64,000 nucleotides of DNA from Spirometra erinaceieuropaei. Lineage: Eukaryota; Platyhelminthes; Cestoda; Diphyllobothriidea; Diphyllobothriidae. Below are positions 21,086-33,900 of this stretch, piece by piece (within the stretch, counting starts at the first letter, position 1; every line of letters starts with the position of its first letter). Location: NCBI GenBank assembly GCA_902702965.1, contig CACRXP010000017.1, positions 2,139,006 through 2,203,005 of the forward strand. The letters are read 5' to 3'. Below the pieces are notes generated by a model. The model did not search any database and was not told where the DNA came from. It saw only the letters and a program-made list of their open reading frames with translations. The translations under genes were made by a program, and so were the position numbers.

Positions 21086-22292
21086 GACCTTGCTACACAA
21101 GTTGAGAATTATGGGGATCGGTGGCAAACTTCTCAAATGAATCGAAAATTTCCTTGTCGGCCGCTCCCAAATTGTCTGCGTAGAACAACAGCAATCAAGG
21201 TGCACATTCATAGAGAGTGGGGTCCCACAAGGCTCGGTGCTCGGACCAACTCTCTTTCTCTTGTTCATCAATGATTGCGTAGATGGGTTGGACTGTGATT
21301 TTGCCATGTTTGCGGATGACATAAAAATCTGGAAAGTCATCCAGAATGCTGCCGATGAGACCAACTTCCAAGAAAATCTTTGTCGGTTAGACGAGTGGTC
21401 CCGCAGATGGCTCTTGTCCTTCAATTTGAACAAATGCACCATTCTGCGCCTCGGAAATCAGAGCCCTAGTACGCGGCAATACCATCTGAACGGAATGCCA
21501 CTCCGAGAAGCAGAAACTCAGAAAGATCTCGGAGTTTGGGTTGCAGACAGCCTAAAGCCTTCTACACAATGCTGTAAGGCGGCCAAGGCCGCAACCTCAA
21601 TGCTATATGCCATCAAGCGGGCATTCGTAGTTTTCGATAAAGACTGCTTCACCAAAGTCTTCGGCACGTTTATAAGGCCCCATCTCGAATATGCAATTCA
21701 GGCCTGGAGACCGTGGACGCACCAGGATTACGATCTGCTCGAAAGGGTGCAGAGACGAGCCACAAAATTAGTAAGAGGTCAAAGTGCACTGCCATACGAG
21801 ATCCGCTTAACTAACCTTAATCTCTATCCTCTGAGTTATAGGCAGTTGCGCGGAGACATGATACAAACTTTCCGTATCGTGCGCGGCTTGGATTGTGCCC
21901 TTCGGTGCGATGACTTTTTCCAACTCGCCACCACAACTCACCTCCGGGGACATCCCTTCAAGCTACGTGTGCCACAGGGTAGACTGAATGTGAGAAAATA
22001 TTTCTTCTCCAACCGTGTCGTGGAACCGTGGAATAGCCTGCCCGAGACGGTTGTTATGTCTCAATCTGTGGAAACATTTAAATGTCGCCTTGACAGATAT
22101 ATGCTGCAGCAACAAGCGGACTATGTGACTTTTTAACCATGTGACTAGTGACATATGTGAATCAATGTATGCATTCACTTAATGCTGTAATTTCTTCACA
22201 TTTTTGCTTGTTTATCGATTTTTTATGTACAAATAGGGAGTTCAAAGGCGTAAGCCTATTTCCTCAAATACACTGACTGACTGACTGACTGG
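21086..22292 (+). pseudogene. C': 5'-truncated RT C-terminus plus 3' UTR, inserted in LINE C ORF1
   Basis: Begins in codons equivalent to LHKLKN, between motifs A and B. A 1-nt lesion is followed by an open stretch from 21237 to 22136: LGPTLFLLFINDC (motif B), MFADDIKIW (motif C intact), FNLNKCTILRLG, HLEYAIQAWRPW, VQRRATKLVRGQ and VVEPWNSLPETVV. The 3' UTR is 22137-22292, ending in ACTG/TGAC repeats (22268-22287). It is the best preserved thumb and tail of this LINE type in the window. Confidence 0.8.
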
Positions 22293-25200
22293 CTTCTTTT
22301 CATGGTCTGCTAAATCATTTACTGCCGGCAGACATGGAAATAAAGGTTCTGAAAGCATTCCGGATAGGAAAAAGGAGTGAAGACAGGACAGTAGCACAAC
22401 CACCTCGCCCTCTCAAAATTATGTTGGAGAACAAAGAGCAAATCAAGTTTATCCTCTCTAAAAAAACCGATCTCAGAAACACACACAAGCAGGTTTTTTT
22501 TTCAACCGGACTATTCACCAGCGGAACGGTTAAAACGCCGGGAACTTGTCTTGGAGTTAAAATCAAGACTGAAGAATGGCGAACACAATCTGGCTATCTT
22601 CAAGGGGAAGGTAGTTCGAGAATATATGCCGTTTCAGTGGAACCAGCCTGTAATACTACGAACGACGACAGCTACTCAGCTAAAACAGACACCTTCGTTG
22701 AACCACCTGATCAAGGCGCCAACACAAGTCAGCCCGTTGCGTCCAGTGATCTGACTGAAACAAGGCTTGTAAATGGAACCAATCAGGTAACGGAAGAGCC
22801 TAGAGAACACGACGTCCGCGATAACGGAGTAATGCTCACAGCAGTAACAAATGCAACGGGAAATTTGGCTGGTGCTAAACTGAGGTGCTTGTACACGAAT
22901 GCCCAAAGCCTCATATCGAAACTAGACGAACTAAAACTTTGCCTTGCTGAGCTGTCTCCAGGTGTTTTAGCAGTAACTGAGATCTGGCTGTCCGGGAATA
23001 TTAGCGATAACGAAGTAGCCTTGCCTGGATACGAAATTTATCGGAGGGACAGGGAACATCTTCAGGGTGGTGGTATCGTTGTGTATGTGAATGAAGGTCT
23101 GAAAGTGTCGGATAACACCACCAAGTTTGCGTGCAGTACGGAAGCTATCTTGCTGACCATCAAGGCTACCGGTTCCCCGTGTCTCGATGTCCTCACTGTC
23201 TACCGATCACCTAGGACAGACCGAATCGCCGACACTCAACTATTGGAGCAGTTGGAGAAATTTTCCAGTCGACCTAACATCATGATCATGGGCGACTTCT
23301 ACGCACCAGGAACAAACTGGAATACCCTCCAAGGGTCAGGTCCAAAATCGGCATTCGATTACCGCCTGTTGAGCAAAACATTAAATGCATGCCTCACACA
23401 ACATGTAATGTTCCCAACGAGAACACGTGAAGGAAAAAGGGCAAACTGCCTGGATCTGGTCTTTACGAAAACACCAGACAGCATAGACGAGATCACCTCC
23501 ATGCCGCCCCTTGGCCGAAGTGACCACGCAGTGCTTATGTGGGATTATTCGTTATTCTCCATTTCACATACTCCAGACCACAAAAGGCGTAATGTTTGGC
23601 GGGGCAACTTCAATCAGCTGAGGGCGGACTTATCCGGTCTTGACTGGGGCTCGTTGTTTACGGGAAGTGCCAACGATGACTGGGAGCTGTTTAAGAATGT
23701 CCTTCTGCAGCTCATCAACAACCACTGCCCACTGACTAGTGTAAGACTGAACAACCGCCCTGGGTGGCTAAATAGCAACAACCTTAAGAAAGAAATCAAC
23801 AGGAAGCACAAATTGTGGAGAAAATACTGCGTCACCAGACAAGCTGAATGCTTCAACACCTACAAGACACAGAGGAACAAACTGAGGAAGCTGATAATGC
23901 AGACGCGGCGGGAATTCGAGAAGAACTTGCTACAAAAAGCAACGCAGAACCCAAAATTGCTCTACAGCTACCTCCGACGAACTACAAGGAACAGGCATCA
24001 AATCCCCTTGATAAAGACTACTGATGGCGATGAGATCGCTGATAGTAGGGATAAAGCTGCGTATTTTTCACGGTTTTTCCAATCAGTCTACACAAACGAG
24101 GCAAGGTTCCTTCCTCCCTCCACAGAAGAACTGCCGACTCCAAGCGTCAGTGATATACTCTTTTCAGAAGCCATGTCCGAAGAGAATTAGAGGCATTGAA
24201 CGAATCGAAGTCGCCAGGACCAGACGAGATTCCATCCAAGCTTCTGAAGGAACTTGCCAGCGAGCTCTCTGTGCCTTTGTCGATGCTCCTTCAAACGTCA
24301 TTTGACACTGGAACACTTCCTGTCGATTGGAAGCTGGCGCATATTACTCCGCTACACAAAGGAGGTAACAGGGCAGCGACGACGAATTACCGGCCCATAA
24401 GCTTGACATGCATTCTCTGCAAAGTTATGGAAAGGATCATAAAGAGTGAACTGATGCAATTCCTGGAAGTTCACGGCCTGCTATCGAAATGCCAGCATGG
24501 GTTCCGAGCAGGAAGATCCTGCACGACAAACCTGCTGCAATCTCTCCAGAGTTGGACCCGAGCTCTCGACGACAGGCACGCGGTCCACATAGCCTTCATC
24601 GACTTCCAGAAGGCTTTCGACACTGTGCCACACCAAAGACTCTTACATAAGCTGAAAAATAGGGATCGGTGGCAACTTCCTTAAATGGATCGAAAACTTC
24701 CTTGTGGGTCGACAGCAGGTTGTGTGCGTCGGTCGGGGAAAATGAGATCCGGCTATGGTCGATAGTGGTGTCCCCCAGGTTTCAGTTCTGGGACCCATTT
24801 TGTTCCTTATCTACGTGGACGATGCCGCAAGAGATTTAGACTGTGAAGTTGCAATGTTTGCGGATGGCATGAAGATATGGAATGTAATTCGGGGTCCTGC
24901 CGATGAAGACAGACTGCCGATGAACCTGAATCGGTTGGAGGAGTGGTCTCCTGCGGTTCAACGTTGCCAAATGTAGCATACTTCGCCTAGGCAACACAGC
25001 TAGATCCGCCAGCACAAGAGGCTACTTTCTGGGCGGTGCAGCCCTACAAGAGGTCGAAGCCCAAAGGGACCTCGGTGTGCTGACGACGAGTTCCCTAAAA
25101 CCATCCGCCCACTGTTCGAGGGTGGCAAAAACCGCAATGTCCGTACTGTACGCCATCAAGCGTGCGTTTATGGACTTTGACGAAGAAGCTTTCTCTAAGA

Positions 25201-25670
25201 CATTCGGAACATTCGTCCGGCCGCATTTAGAGTACGGCATACAAGCCTGGAGGCCGTGGGCTGTTGTGGATCAAAACTGCCTCGAAAGAGTCCAGAGGAG
25301 AGCCACAAAGATGGTTAGGGGTCACAGCTCCTTTCCTTATGCAACCCGCCTAGTAAATCTGAACCTCTTTCCTTTGAGTTACAGGCAACTTCGCGGAGAT
25401 CTCTTGCAAGCCTTCCGCATTGTAAAGGGGTTGGATTGCAGTCTGGCCTTCGAGGACTTTTTTGAATTTGCTACCACGACCAACCTCCGAGGTCACCCGT
25501 TAAAACTGCGCACTCAGCAGGCACGGCTGGATGTGCGGAAGTTCTCCTTCGCGGTTCGGGTGGTCAAACCATGGAATGAGCTTCCCGCAGATGTTGTGAT
25601 GTCACCATCTATACAAATTTTTAAGAAGAATCTGGACATATTTATGTTCCGAAATGACCAAGAGCGATGA
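22293..25670 (+). pseudogene. LINE C ORF1 C-terminal part and ORF2 (endonuclease-reverse transcriptase)
   Basis: ORF1 resumes with LLNHLLPADMEIKV and RPLKIMLEN. A run of T at 22494-22502 carries an extra base, so the rest of ORF1 continues in another frame to 22754 and the first frame runs artificially into ORF2. Endonuclease (about 22880-23560): YTNAQSLISK, VTEIWLSG, VYRSP, MGDFYAPGTNW (GDFN altered to GDFY), LDLVFTK, GRSDHAVL. RT (about 24190-24980): SPGPDEIPSKLL, motif A FIDFQKAFDTVPH, motif B GVPQVSVLGP (Gly lost), motif C FADG (catalytic Asp lost). Frameshifts lie near 24183, 24665 and 24955. The tail (25077-25670) is open. Confidence 0.8.
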
Positions 25671-25833
25671 GAAGTCGAGCTCACCCCTGTAATTCCTTCT
25701 CATTTTGTCCCACCATTATGGGCGTGTTCGAACTATTTCAGCCCAGAACATCTATCTGTATACCACACATTTTTACGTTGCAAATAGGGTACTCAAAGGC
25801 TTACGCCTATTTTCCTCAATAAACTGAACTGAA

Positions 25834-27297
25834 CGGCAATTATTGGCTGTATTTTCCATCCCCGGAACTCTTCAGCCAGTGACGATGAACAACTCTGTGA
25901 AATCTTTTGATTGATTTCGGAATATGCTTTCGATATTAAACTAATCACTGGGGATTGTGACCTTCCTGGAATAGATTGGGTTTCAAATGTCTGTCCACCT
26001 AGATTCCAGTCCTTCCGAGATATTGTCAATTATTCTAACTGGTCTCAACTGGTGCGCTCTCCAACAAGAAATAATCACATCTTAGATCTTATCTTTACCA
26101 ATGACATTGCTCCTCTATTTTGTTGCGTCCAGAAAGCATCTTTTTGATCGTGACCATGTATTAGCTCATTGTTACTTACCGCTTGACTTTTCAAAGAAGT
26201 ATAGCACAGTTCGGACATACCCAAATTAGGATTGCGTGGACAAAGAATTGATAAATAACTATACTGAGCCATTCGATTGGCGTGGTTTTCTTTTCTGTAG
26301 TGACGCAACCGTTCTTTGTGACGTCGTGTCCAATGTTTCCAGAGACATCTTAGAGTTTGTGTCACGTAGATATCTCGGGACTAACTCCCTGGATTCCCTT
26401 CTTCCTCATTTTCTTTGTAACAGACTTAGAAGTTGGGAAGGCAGCTTCGTGACTTACCCGCTAGCTCTTTATGTGTTCATCTTAGAATCACAGAGATTTT
26501 CGAAATGACCTCAAGGATACATAAAGCGCGTGATCCAATCCGTCACTAGAACTTTCCGTCATCTATTCTCCTCTAATCGTGTTCACAAAATTCCACCCCT
26601 GCTAAACGATAACAAAACCTTCCTCATAGATGATACTGACAAGGCGGGGTTGTTTAGTGCTTTATTAGCAAAACACCTTACTACGGAGTCCGACCTAAGT
26701 GCTTTCTGTCGGTAACTTTCAGATAGGACACTGAGCACAATCGGTGTCTCCTCAGACCGTATTATGAGAAACATAAATCGCTTGAAAAACTCACACTGCT
26801 CGGGAATGGACGGGATTACAAATTCCATTAGTAAACAGGCATCCGAAATTTCCATATTGCTTAGTCATTTATTCTCGGTACATATTTCGAGCGGATTGTT
26901 CCCGGGAACATGGAAGACGTCAATTATCATTCTTGTCTACATGTCTGGATCTCGGTCCGATGTTAATATTTATCGGGACGTGCAAAAAACCCCGTCTCTA
27001 ACAAAAGTTCTTAAAAAGGATACTTTTTGATAAAATTCTTGTCTTCTGTCTGGTTAATCAGTGTCTGAGCTCAAATCAACACGGATTCTTACCCGAACGA
27101 TTCTACGAAACTTGCCACTTGGTTTTTCTTAATCTAATCACTTCTCTTTGTAATGAACAGCAGCCTGCGGTAGTTATCTATTTTGATCTTAGCAAAGCCT
27201 TTGACAAGGTGTCATGCAGACGTCTTGTAGTAAAATTGGAAGTGCTCGGCATCCGACCTCCTCTATTGGACTTCATCGGGTCCTACCCATCTAATCG
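25834..27297 (+). pseudogene. B4 (piece 3): endonuclease to reverse transcriptase motif A
   Basis: Near-identical to B2 7323-8374 on the other strand up to 26843, including the frameshift after NDIAPL (26119) and the LSAFCR stop, but lacking 42 bp near 26530. It continues with FKKDTF-type linker codons and RT motif A (IYFDLSKAFDKVSCRR) to LLDFIGSYPSNR at about 27297. LINE F sequence follows. Confidence 0.8.
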
Positions 27298-28310
27298 ACT
27301 GCCTGGGCTGTCGAAAGTGCGAGTGGGGATTTCTACTGACGATTTCATTTTGCAAGCTAACATTAAATAACCAGAGCGTAGGCTGGACCTTCAAAACTTG
27401 TTTGATTGATTGCAACAGTGGTGTGGTGAGCGGTTGCCTGACCTCATTTCTGATTAAATGTAAGGTTGTTCGATTTTCGCATCACGCTGTCAAATCGGAA
27501 TTAATAAACTCGAGTCAGATGAAAAACCAAGGCGTCTCGGCATGTGGATAGTGCCCACCCTAAAACGGCCGTCTCACTGGTGCCGGCTAAAAAGTAGAGT
27601 TACAAGTATGTTTAGGACGATGAGGAGGGCGTTCGACACTTCTTTGGCCAATGCTATAATGCTGCATTTACGTTCAACGCGCCTGAATTAAAAAAGATGG
27701 TCGAATGTGGTTTTGTAGCCCCACCTGAAGTAATCAAGCCTCAGTCAACTGCAATACGGGACTGGTGGTAATCGGGGTTTTTACATGTGGAACCGGGGGA
27801 CGCACAGGCGACGAGGTCACGCAGTTGTATGCAGAAGAAACGGCATTAGGAATGCGCGGTTTTACCTTGAATGGTTGAGAAACAGTTGCGCTAACCCATA
27901 ATCTTAACCCCTAACTATAACCTCTAATCATAAACCCTACCCTTTAACTCTAACCCTTAACCCCAACCCCAACAGTATGGTGTCCATCAGGTGGGACAAC
28001 CAAACCACATCCTACCAAAATGATTGCATTTTTTAGGAAAAGTACAAAGAAGATTCTTCAAACTAGTCGGTTGACTTAAATGCTTACCTCAAGTTCTCCT
28101 CTACGCTATAGGCAATGCACAGGAAATAAGATCCTGGTCTTCGTAATCGTCAAGGGACCCGGTTATGCTCTTCAGTCCGGCGATTTCTGGAATAGACACA
28201 GACGAAAAAACTTCGCAGTAAAGGCAAAGTACGACAGACTTGGCATGCGGGTAAGTTTATTCTTTAATTGGGGTGTCGAAGGCCGCTGTATAATATTTGA
28301 CTAGCTCGCC
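27298..28310 (+). pseudogene. LINE F: degenerate RT C-terminal fragment interrupted by MITE T1
   Basis: The first piece (27298-27698) has STDDFIL in the motif C position, then RRLDLQNLFD, GMWIVPTLK and MFRTMRRAFDT. After the MITE (27699-28016), the second piece (28017-28310) keeps LRYRQ, IVKGPGYALQSGDF and VRVSLFF, matching the YRQLRGDLLQAFRIVKG region of LINE C. Several stops are present. Confidence 0.6.
27699..28016 (-). mobile_element. MITE T1 (family T, telomere-like interior)
   Basis: Terminal inverted repeats start GGTCGAATGTGG on the left and end CCACATCCTACC on the right. The constant region is in reverse orientation relative to T2, T3 and T5. The interior 27890-27985 is a degenerate CCCTAA/CTAACC array. 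It sits inside LINE F. Confidence 0.7.
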
Positions 28311-30449
28311 GAAGGAGGCTGGGAACTTCACAGGAATGCTTGGTGTTTTGCTACCTAATGACCATGCGCACACATCCTCCACTGCTTTCCAAACTCATAC
28401 CTTTTTCTGTCCGTCTTTCTGTAAACCAGTTTGTCCACTGCTCTGCCAATTCCCATTATACATACAGAATGACGGTGTATGGAAGGCCAGACCAGACGTA
28501 CTCTGAGGAGAAGTAGCCACTTCTGTGCAGGTAGGTGTTTCAGGTTCTTGTTCGCGATTTATACAATAGACTTGCGAGCTGCAAATATATCAGCAGACCT
28601 CTGAATAAGAAGAAATTACAGACGTTTATTCACTTAAACTTCATCAGCGTCAAACCACTTGGTCAGTATCCCTATGCTTGTTTATTCTAATCTGTTTTTG
28701 AGACTGATGGTTATCTGGTTATCTTCTCCGGTATGCAACTTTTTTGCGCTCCGGTAGGTCTAAAACCTCTACCAGAGTTTTAAAAAGCTCTTTTTATCTC
28801 TGGTAAACCTCGGAAGGGTTATAAAATGGCACTTTCAAATATTTTTCGAATACGAGAATTTACGGTCACAAACATACCTTACATTTCTGTCGTCGTAAGC
28901 GTCCTCTTCTGGTGGCCTATATAAAAGCAGTCTTTAGACAAAGTGCGTTTGTTGATGATGTGCGCTAGTAGTTAATAGGCCACGTAGAGGCAATTTAGAG
29001 AGGCACTTGATCAACAACCTTACTGTAAGTAGGCTTTGGTTAGTTTAGATAGTAGCGAGACTTTGCTAACCTGGAACAAGGCGTGTTTGGGTGAATGGAC
29101 GCGTTGATGGCCTTGAATCGTCAGTATAATACGCAAACACGCCAGCGGTTACTTAAACCACGTCCGCTAAATTATGCATCGAAGCACACGACTTCACTCC
29201 CATCAGCCATATTATTAGTGGCTCAAGGGCCAAGTCATTTCTACTAAGTCGGTGTACTAACTCCGTTTACTCAATCCAGGAACATCACCCAAAGTCTCTC
29301 TTACCCCCCTCTCCTAGCCCGGAGGACCAAAACCCGCCGACCTCGTCTTGCGGTCGGCGTGGGGAAGATGAGTGGTAATGACCTAATGGCCCTTGAGACA
29401 CCCATAAACACTGTTAATTTTGTATATCTGCATTCTTTCCTGTAACTGTACTGGCATGACGAAGAATTACCGAAAACACGTTTGTCAACTTGACTTTTCA
29501 AATACAAAAATATGTGTGTCGGTTAGGCCTGCCATGTGTCCCAACATCTGTTGTGAAAGAGGGTCTCATCATGCGATTAATTTGGTCCAAAGAGCTTCCA
29601 CTACCTGCCAGTCATAGTGACACGAAGATGGACTGAGTTTATTGGTCGGATGAATCTCTTTGATTTTCGTATTGGCGTTGACGAAATCTCATGCTTCCAG
29701 CGCTGTATTGCAAATAAAGGCAGATCCTAGACTTCTTCAGGAGCACATTAGGCCTAAATTGAGGACTAGTTTGCTTGCATGCCTTAACTGGTCCTTGCGT
29801 TTGCCTCGTTCGAATTCTGAGTCCTCTACAGAAGCGCTTGCTGGGGAAAGAATGCCGAGGTCCTCCTCCCGCAAGGTGGCAGGAATTCCCGCTGGTCTAA
29901 TTTCCGCGCGTGCAGGCGTACGGACGTGTGCCCCCACTCTCACGTAGTATGTCTTCGTGCGTACGTGACCTCCGCCTCCGAAGCTGACGCTTACAACTCC
30001 CCTGACAGGCGCATACGATTCTGCGCAAAGTGCGCGCATGCACCCCTGGCTGCGTCAGTACGCGCAAGAGGAGTATGCATGTGCAACGCGCAAACATGCT
30101 AGTGGCTAAGGGCCAAGGGGGGCGGGCTGGCTGTGAGGCCCATTTACTCGCGCAAGGGTGAGGACCGTTAGCCAATCAGATTACTAGCCCTGTGCAGGCC
30201 GATAAATCAAAACGGCTGGCAGATGCCTGAACCTGGCCGATTGGATGCGATCAGGGAGACATCATAATCATGTATGGTGTTTCGGGCTGCTTCGCAAAAT
30301 TCGGCGAATTTAAATAAATTTGTCGAGTTTTTCGAATGTTTTGCTTGAATGAATTTTTACGCTTGTTCAATTACAGGTGTAATTATGAAAACAGTGTAGA
30401 ATGGCCAAACAATTTGGGCTGGTAGTCAGACATTTGGCAGGGCCTGGTT
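28311..30449. other. No gene seen; GC-rich stretch at 29850-30170
   Basis: Only short unsupported ORFs. An 8-bp-stem hairpin lies at 29334-29357 (CGCCGACC with GGTCGGCG). The stretch 29850-30170 is CpG- and GC-rich with a CCAATCAG word at 30172-30179. It could be promoter-like or an old repeat; I cannot decide. Confidence 0.3.
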
Positions 30450-30709
30450 GGTAAGATGTGGTTACGCAGCCGCACCTAATGGACACAATTCTGTTGGAGT
30501 TAGGGTTAGGTGTTAGGGCAACTATTTCTCAACCACTCGAAGTACAACCGCGCATTCCCAATAGGTTTTCTTTTGCATACAATTACTGGACCTCGTCGCC
30601 TGTGCGTTCCCCAGCCCCAACTGTTAAATCCCTTTTTACCGCCAGTGCCGTATTACAGGTGGTTGGGGTTTGTTTTCTCCAGGTGCGGCTATATAACCAC
30701 ATTTGATTG
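30450..30709 (+). mobile_element. MITE T2 (family T)
   Basis: Left end GGTAAGATGTGGTTACG, right end in inverted orientation (TATATAACCACATTTGA). A short TTAGGG-like interior (GTTAGGGTTAGG near 30500) is followed by the constant block that ends in a GGGGTTTG word and the right repeat. About 260 bp. No coding capacity. Confidence 0.75.
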
Positions 30710-30854
30710 ATTTTTTTAAATAAAAGTCGGGCTTCAACAAGTCGACCGCGACAGGAAACAATCCGTATGAAACACTGCAGAATGGAAAAAGAAACGGACA
30801 GAGCTGGACAGGACTTATTTACTGCGGACAGTCAGTCATTACAAAACTCAGGCC

Positions 30855-30935
30855 AGGAAGAAGAGATTTGAACCTAAACCGCTCGGTCAGTCGTTTTGCC
30901 AGTTGAGTCACGGTCTCACGACTCGTTGGTTGACA
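30855..30935 (-). repeat. tRNA-like SINE head (degenerate)
   Basis: On the minus strand an A-box-like word (TGACTCAACTGGCAAAACG) is followed about 35 nt later by a B-box-like word (GGTTCAAATCTC), the spacing of an RNA polymerase III tRNA-type promoter. No clean cloverleaf, so it is a tRNA-derived repeat or pseudogene, not a tRNA gene. Confidence 0.4.
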
Positions 30936-33900
30936 TCAGAGACACTAAAAGTTCCGTAGGGGTGACACTGTCCTGATTTAGTTAAGATGTAAAGTACTAG
31001 CCGAGCATGTGGGCGAGCTGGCTAGAATTGGAGAGTGGGAGGTAGAAGGGATGGATAAACATAGCGTAGCTGTCATGGCAAGTAATTAAATATCTGCGGT
31101 CCGACTGCCCACACAGTTCTGTCTAGCTACTGTTTTTGTGCAACGTAGGAGGCAGAGCGTCCTCGTATGGAGAAGGACAGAACTGCCAGCACTATACACA
31201 GTCGGCTGCGTACGCCCAGAATGTGTCCCCGGCTCCCATCGAACCTTCCAGAATGGCCGAATATCTTTCGACGCTTATACCACCTATTTTGCGCGACTTG
31301 TGCTTAGCTGCATCTCATACAGAACATCCCCCCCCCCTACCTTTCATGACCTGCGTCCTCATTGTCTGACCGTGTTGTTTAGCGCCCAGCGAGAATGAGG
31401 ATTTTCCAGGCCCTTTTCTTATAGCTCGATAAATGCTGCGTAGGCATGCAAAGACTGCTGGCAGTTGGCTGCTAAGCCATGAAATCTGATGACTATATTG
31501 CCTCTTGTTTGGTTCGAAGGTTTGACACTGTGAACTCATTCCAGGGCAAGTTTTATATCTTTGGCATCATTTAAGACGTCTTAGCAACACTGAGTCCAAA
31601 ATTAGGCAAACCACCAAGAGGGCAGAAGTTGAAACTCTCACTCGTCCCAGAAATGATACTTAGATCCAATTACCACTATTCCAGACAGTTGAAAATTTGG
31701 AGCCTGATGGCAATGAACTGTAAAAATTCGCGTTTTTCCACTGCTAGGGTTTTGGTAGGAAGGCCGATGTGGGAGTCGAGTGACTTGCACTATCAAAAAA
31801 TTCTCTTGAAATGGACTCCAAATTACGCGTCAGATGGGTAAGTGGATTACTGCCTGCGACAATGACCGCCAAATCGCCCAGAACACATTCCTGGATTAAG
31901 GCCGTGTGACAATTCCATCGTCTAGACACTAAATATCTTTGGATATTTTAACAGTTTTAATAGTCATGCGAGTTCGTTGAATGTGCGCCCCTGATGTTAA
32001 GGGTGACCAAATGACTCATTATATTTTGACCGCTGTGGGGCACGAGGCCGACATCACTTCCAAAAACACCGGATTTAGTGCTTTAGGCAGGTCTGAATAA
32101 AAAACGTGTTGTCGCAGAGATCGACTTTTAGGTTACTTTGTAACACTTGTTAGAATACACTGGAGAAAAGTGTGGAGTACCGTGGGACAAACTACAAGTT
32201 ACACCAAGTTTGTCGCGTAAATGAAGGCCAAAAATGGCGTGCCATAAAGCCTAGTAGCATTTGAAGTCATTAAACTAGCAGGGGCGCTTCTAGTCGCTCT
32301 TCTCCAATGGAACGTATGATGTGATGCATGTTTATAATAGCTCAGCTATCAAGACAGAAAAAAGTTTTAATCTAGAGGTACGTAAAATAGTTTATCATCC
32401 GCGTGGTTGCTAATCCTGAAGTTGCCTACGTTGTAATGCCAAAGTGTGCAAAAATAACCACATACGCAGGTTCTAGGAAAAAAAACTCCATTTGTTTGTC
32501 ATCCTTTCTGCTTGATCATATGTACACCTACCCACTCCTAGGCCGTTTATGGGCGAATGCGAAACATGGGCAAATGTTCCAAGGCGCAACTTCGCATTTA
32601 TTGTGACTACGACTTAACCGGTTGGTAGCTACACCTTCGGCACCGATGATGGTTTTTGGCGTAAGAGTGAGTTGGAATTCCTGTTCCTTATTATACTCTC
32701 CTAGTCCATTGTTCAACCCGCGTTGCTCATACACACCAGCACACTGCCTGGGTAATAAAGTGTCTGCAGAGACAAAGTTCAAAAGCTGGATTGGTTGTGG
32801 CGAGACTGCTGTGCCTATTAACTGACCCCATTGAGTGAGAACCACAACTCGAGCGGTTGCTACCCCTTGAAGGGACTACGTCCTCCTCAAACCCAAACTT
32901 CAGTTCGCTCGCGTCAGGCAAACCGGAGACTGTGCGTTAGCTCTATTTCACGTTAGTTCTGCTGCGCCCTGTCTACGGGTTTCAGAATGTTTTTGCCGCT
33001 TCTGTGGCAAGCTAATTTACTCGCGAACATGATGAAAGAGCAGTCGTCAACCATTAATATAAGGTCGTCCAAGTAACTATCGTGTTAATCACGACCATCC
33101 GCGATAAATGTTTTGCAATTGTGAGCTCCAGCGCTGCCCGCTAACCGACGCGCATTCGGTGGCATGACAAATCCCATACAATAAGTGCTGCGTCCATGTT
33201 AATTCCCATTTCTCACAGACTAATGTAGTTTACTGTAGGAACGATACCTTGCTCCAAAGTCAAATCTGCATCTTCTCGGGATTCTTCTTGCATAGCATAT
33301 ATGTGAAAACAAAATTAGCTCGCATTTCTCACGCTTTGTGGTCATCAATTAAATGCACAGATGTTTAACTACTCAAACGAAATAGGTAGGCATGAACATT
33401 AACGTAAACAGTTGATGTTGATCAAGGATTTTGACCCCACAAACGGCCGTCGAGACGCTCCAAATTCCTGCACCAGCAGTCAGCTTTGACGACAGAGACG
33501 GTGGCCATACGATGAGTCAATCCAAGCCCTCCAGCTACCCTGAATAAGCTGCACCCATATGTTCCTGCCTGCATCCTACAGTGTTGCGTTGCAGCAACAA
33601 AAACCCAACAAAATCAATCGGCACCCTTCTCACTACCCTGCCTGCCAGACTATTCTAGACCTTAATTCGTCCCATTTGTTGAGGGTTCTGGACGTGATCA
33701 GACATGTAGTGTCGTACACGAGCGTGCTGGCATATCTTAAACGTGGACCCTCACGCTGCGCAGACCACTGCACCGACTCCCATCATTCCGTGGTTGATAG
33801 GCTCGACAGTCGACTGGTGCGCGGGATAGTGAAGAGTGAAATTAATACCAGGGAATAGATCCTCACGGGAAATCAGCGCATTTGAAATGGCCCTACATCG

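Larger units (their letters stand above)
19700..25833 (+). mobile_element. LINE C, full-length but interrupted by a truncated relative
   Basis: B4 sequence borders both ends, so C inserted into B4. Contents: 5' UTR (19700-20176), ORF1 first part (20177-21085), a nested 5'-truncated relative C' (21086-22292), ORF1 second part and ORF2 (22293-25670), and a 3' UTR to 25833 ending with AACTGAACTGA. Without C' the element is about 4.9 kb. The ORF1 breakpoint before C' and the restart after it are adjacent in protein coordinates compared with LINE A, so this is one element plus an insertion, not two tandem elements. Confidence 0.75.

Noticed and set aside
19700..25833. Two tandem LINE C elements
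   Set aside because: ORF1 continues across the inner segment in protein coordinates, so the inner part is an insertion.
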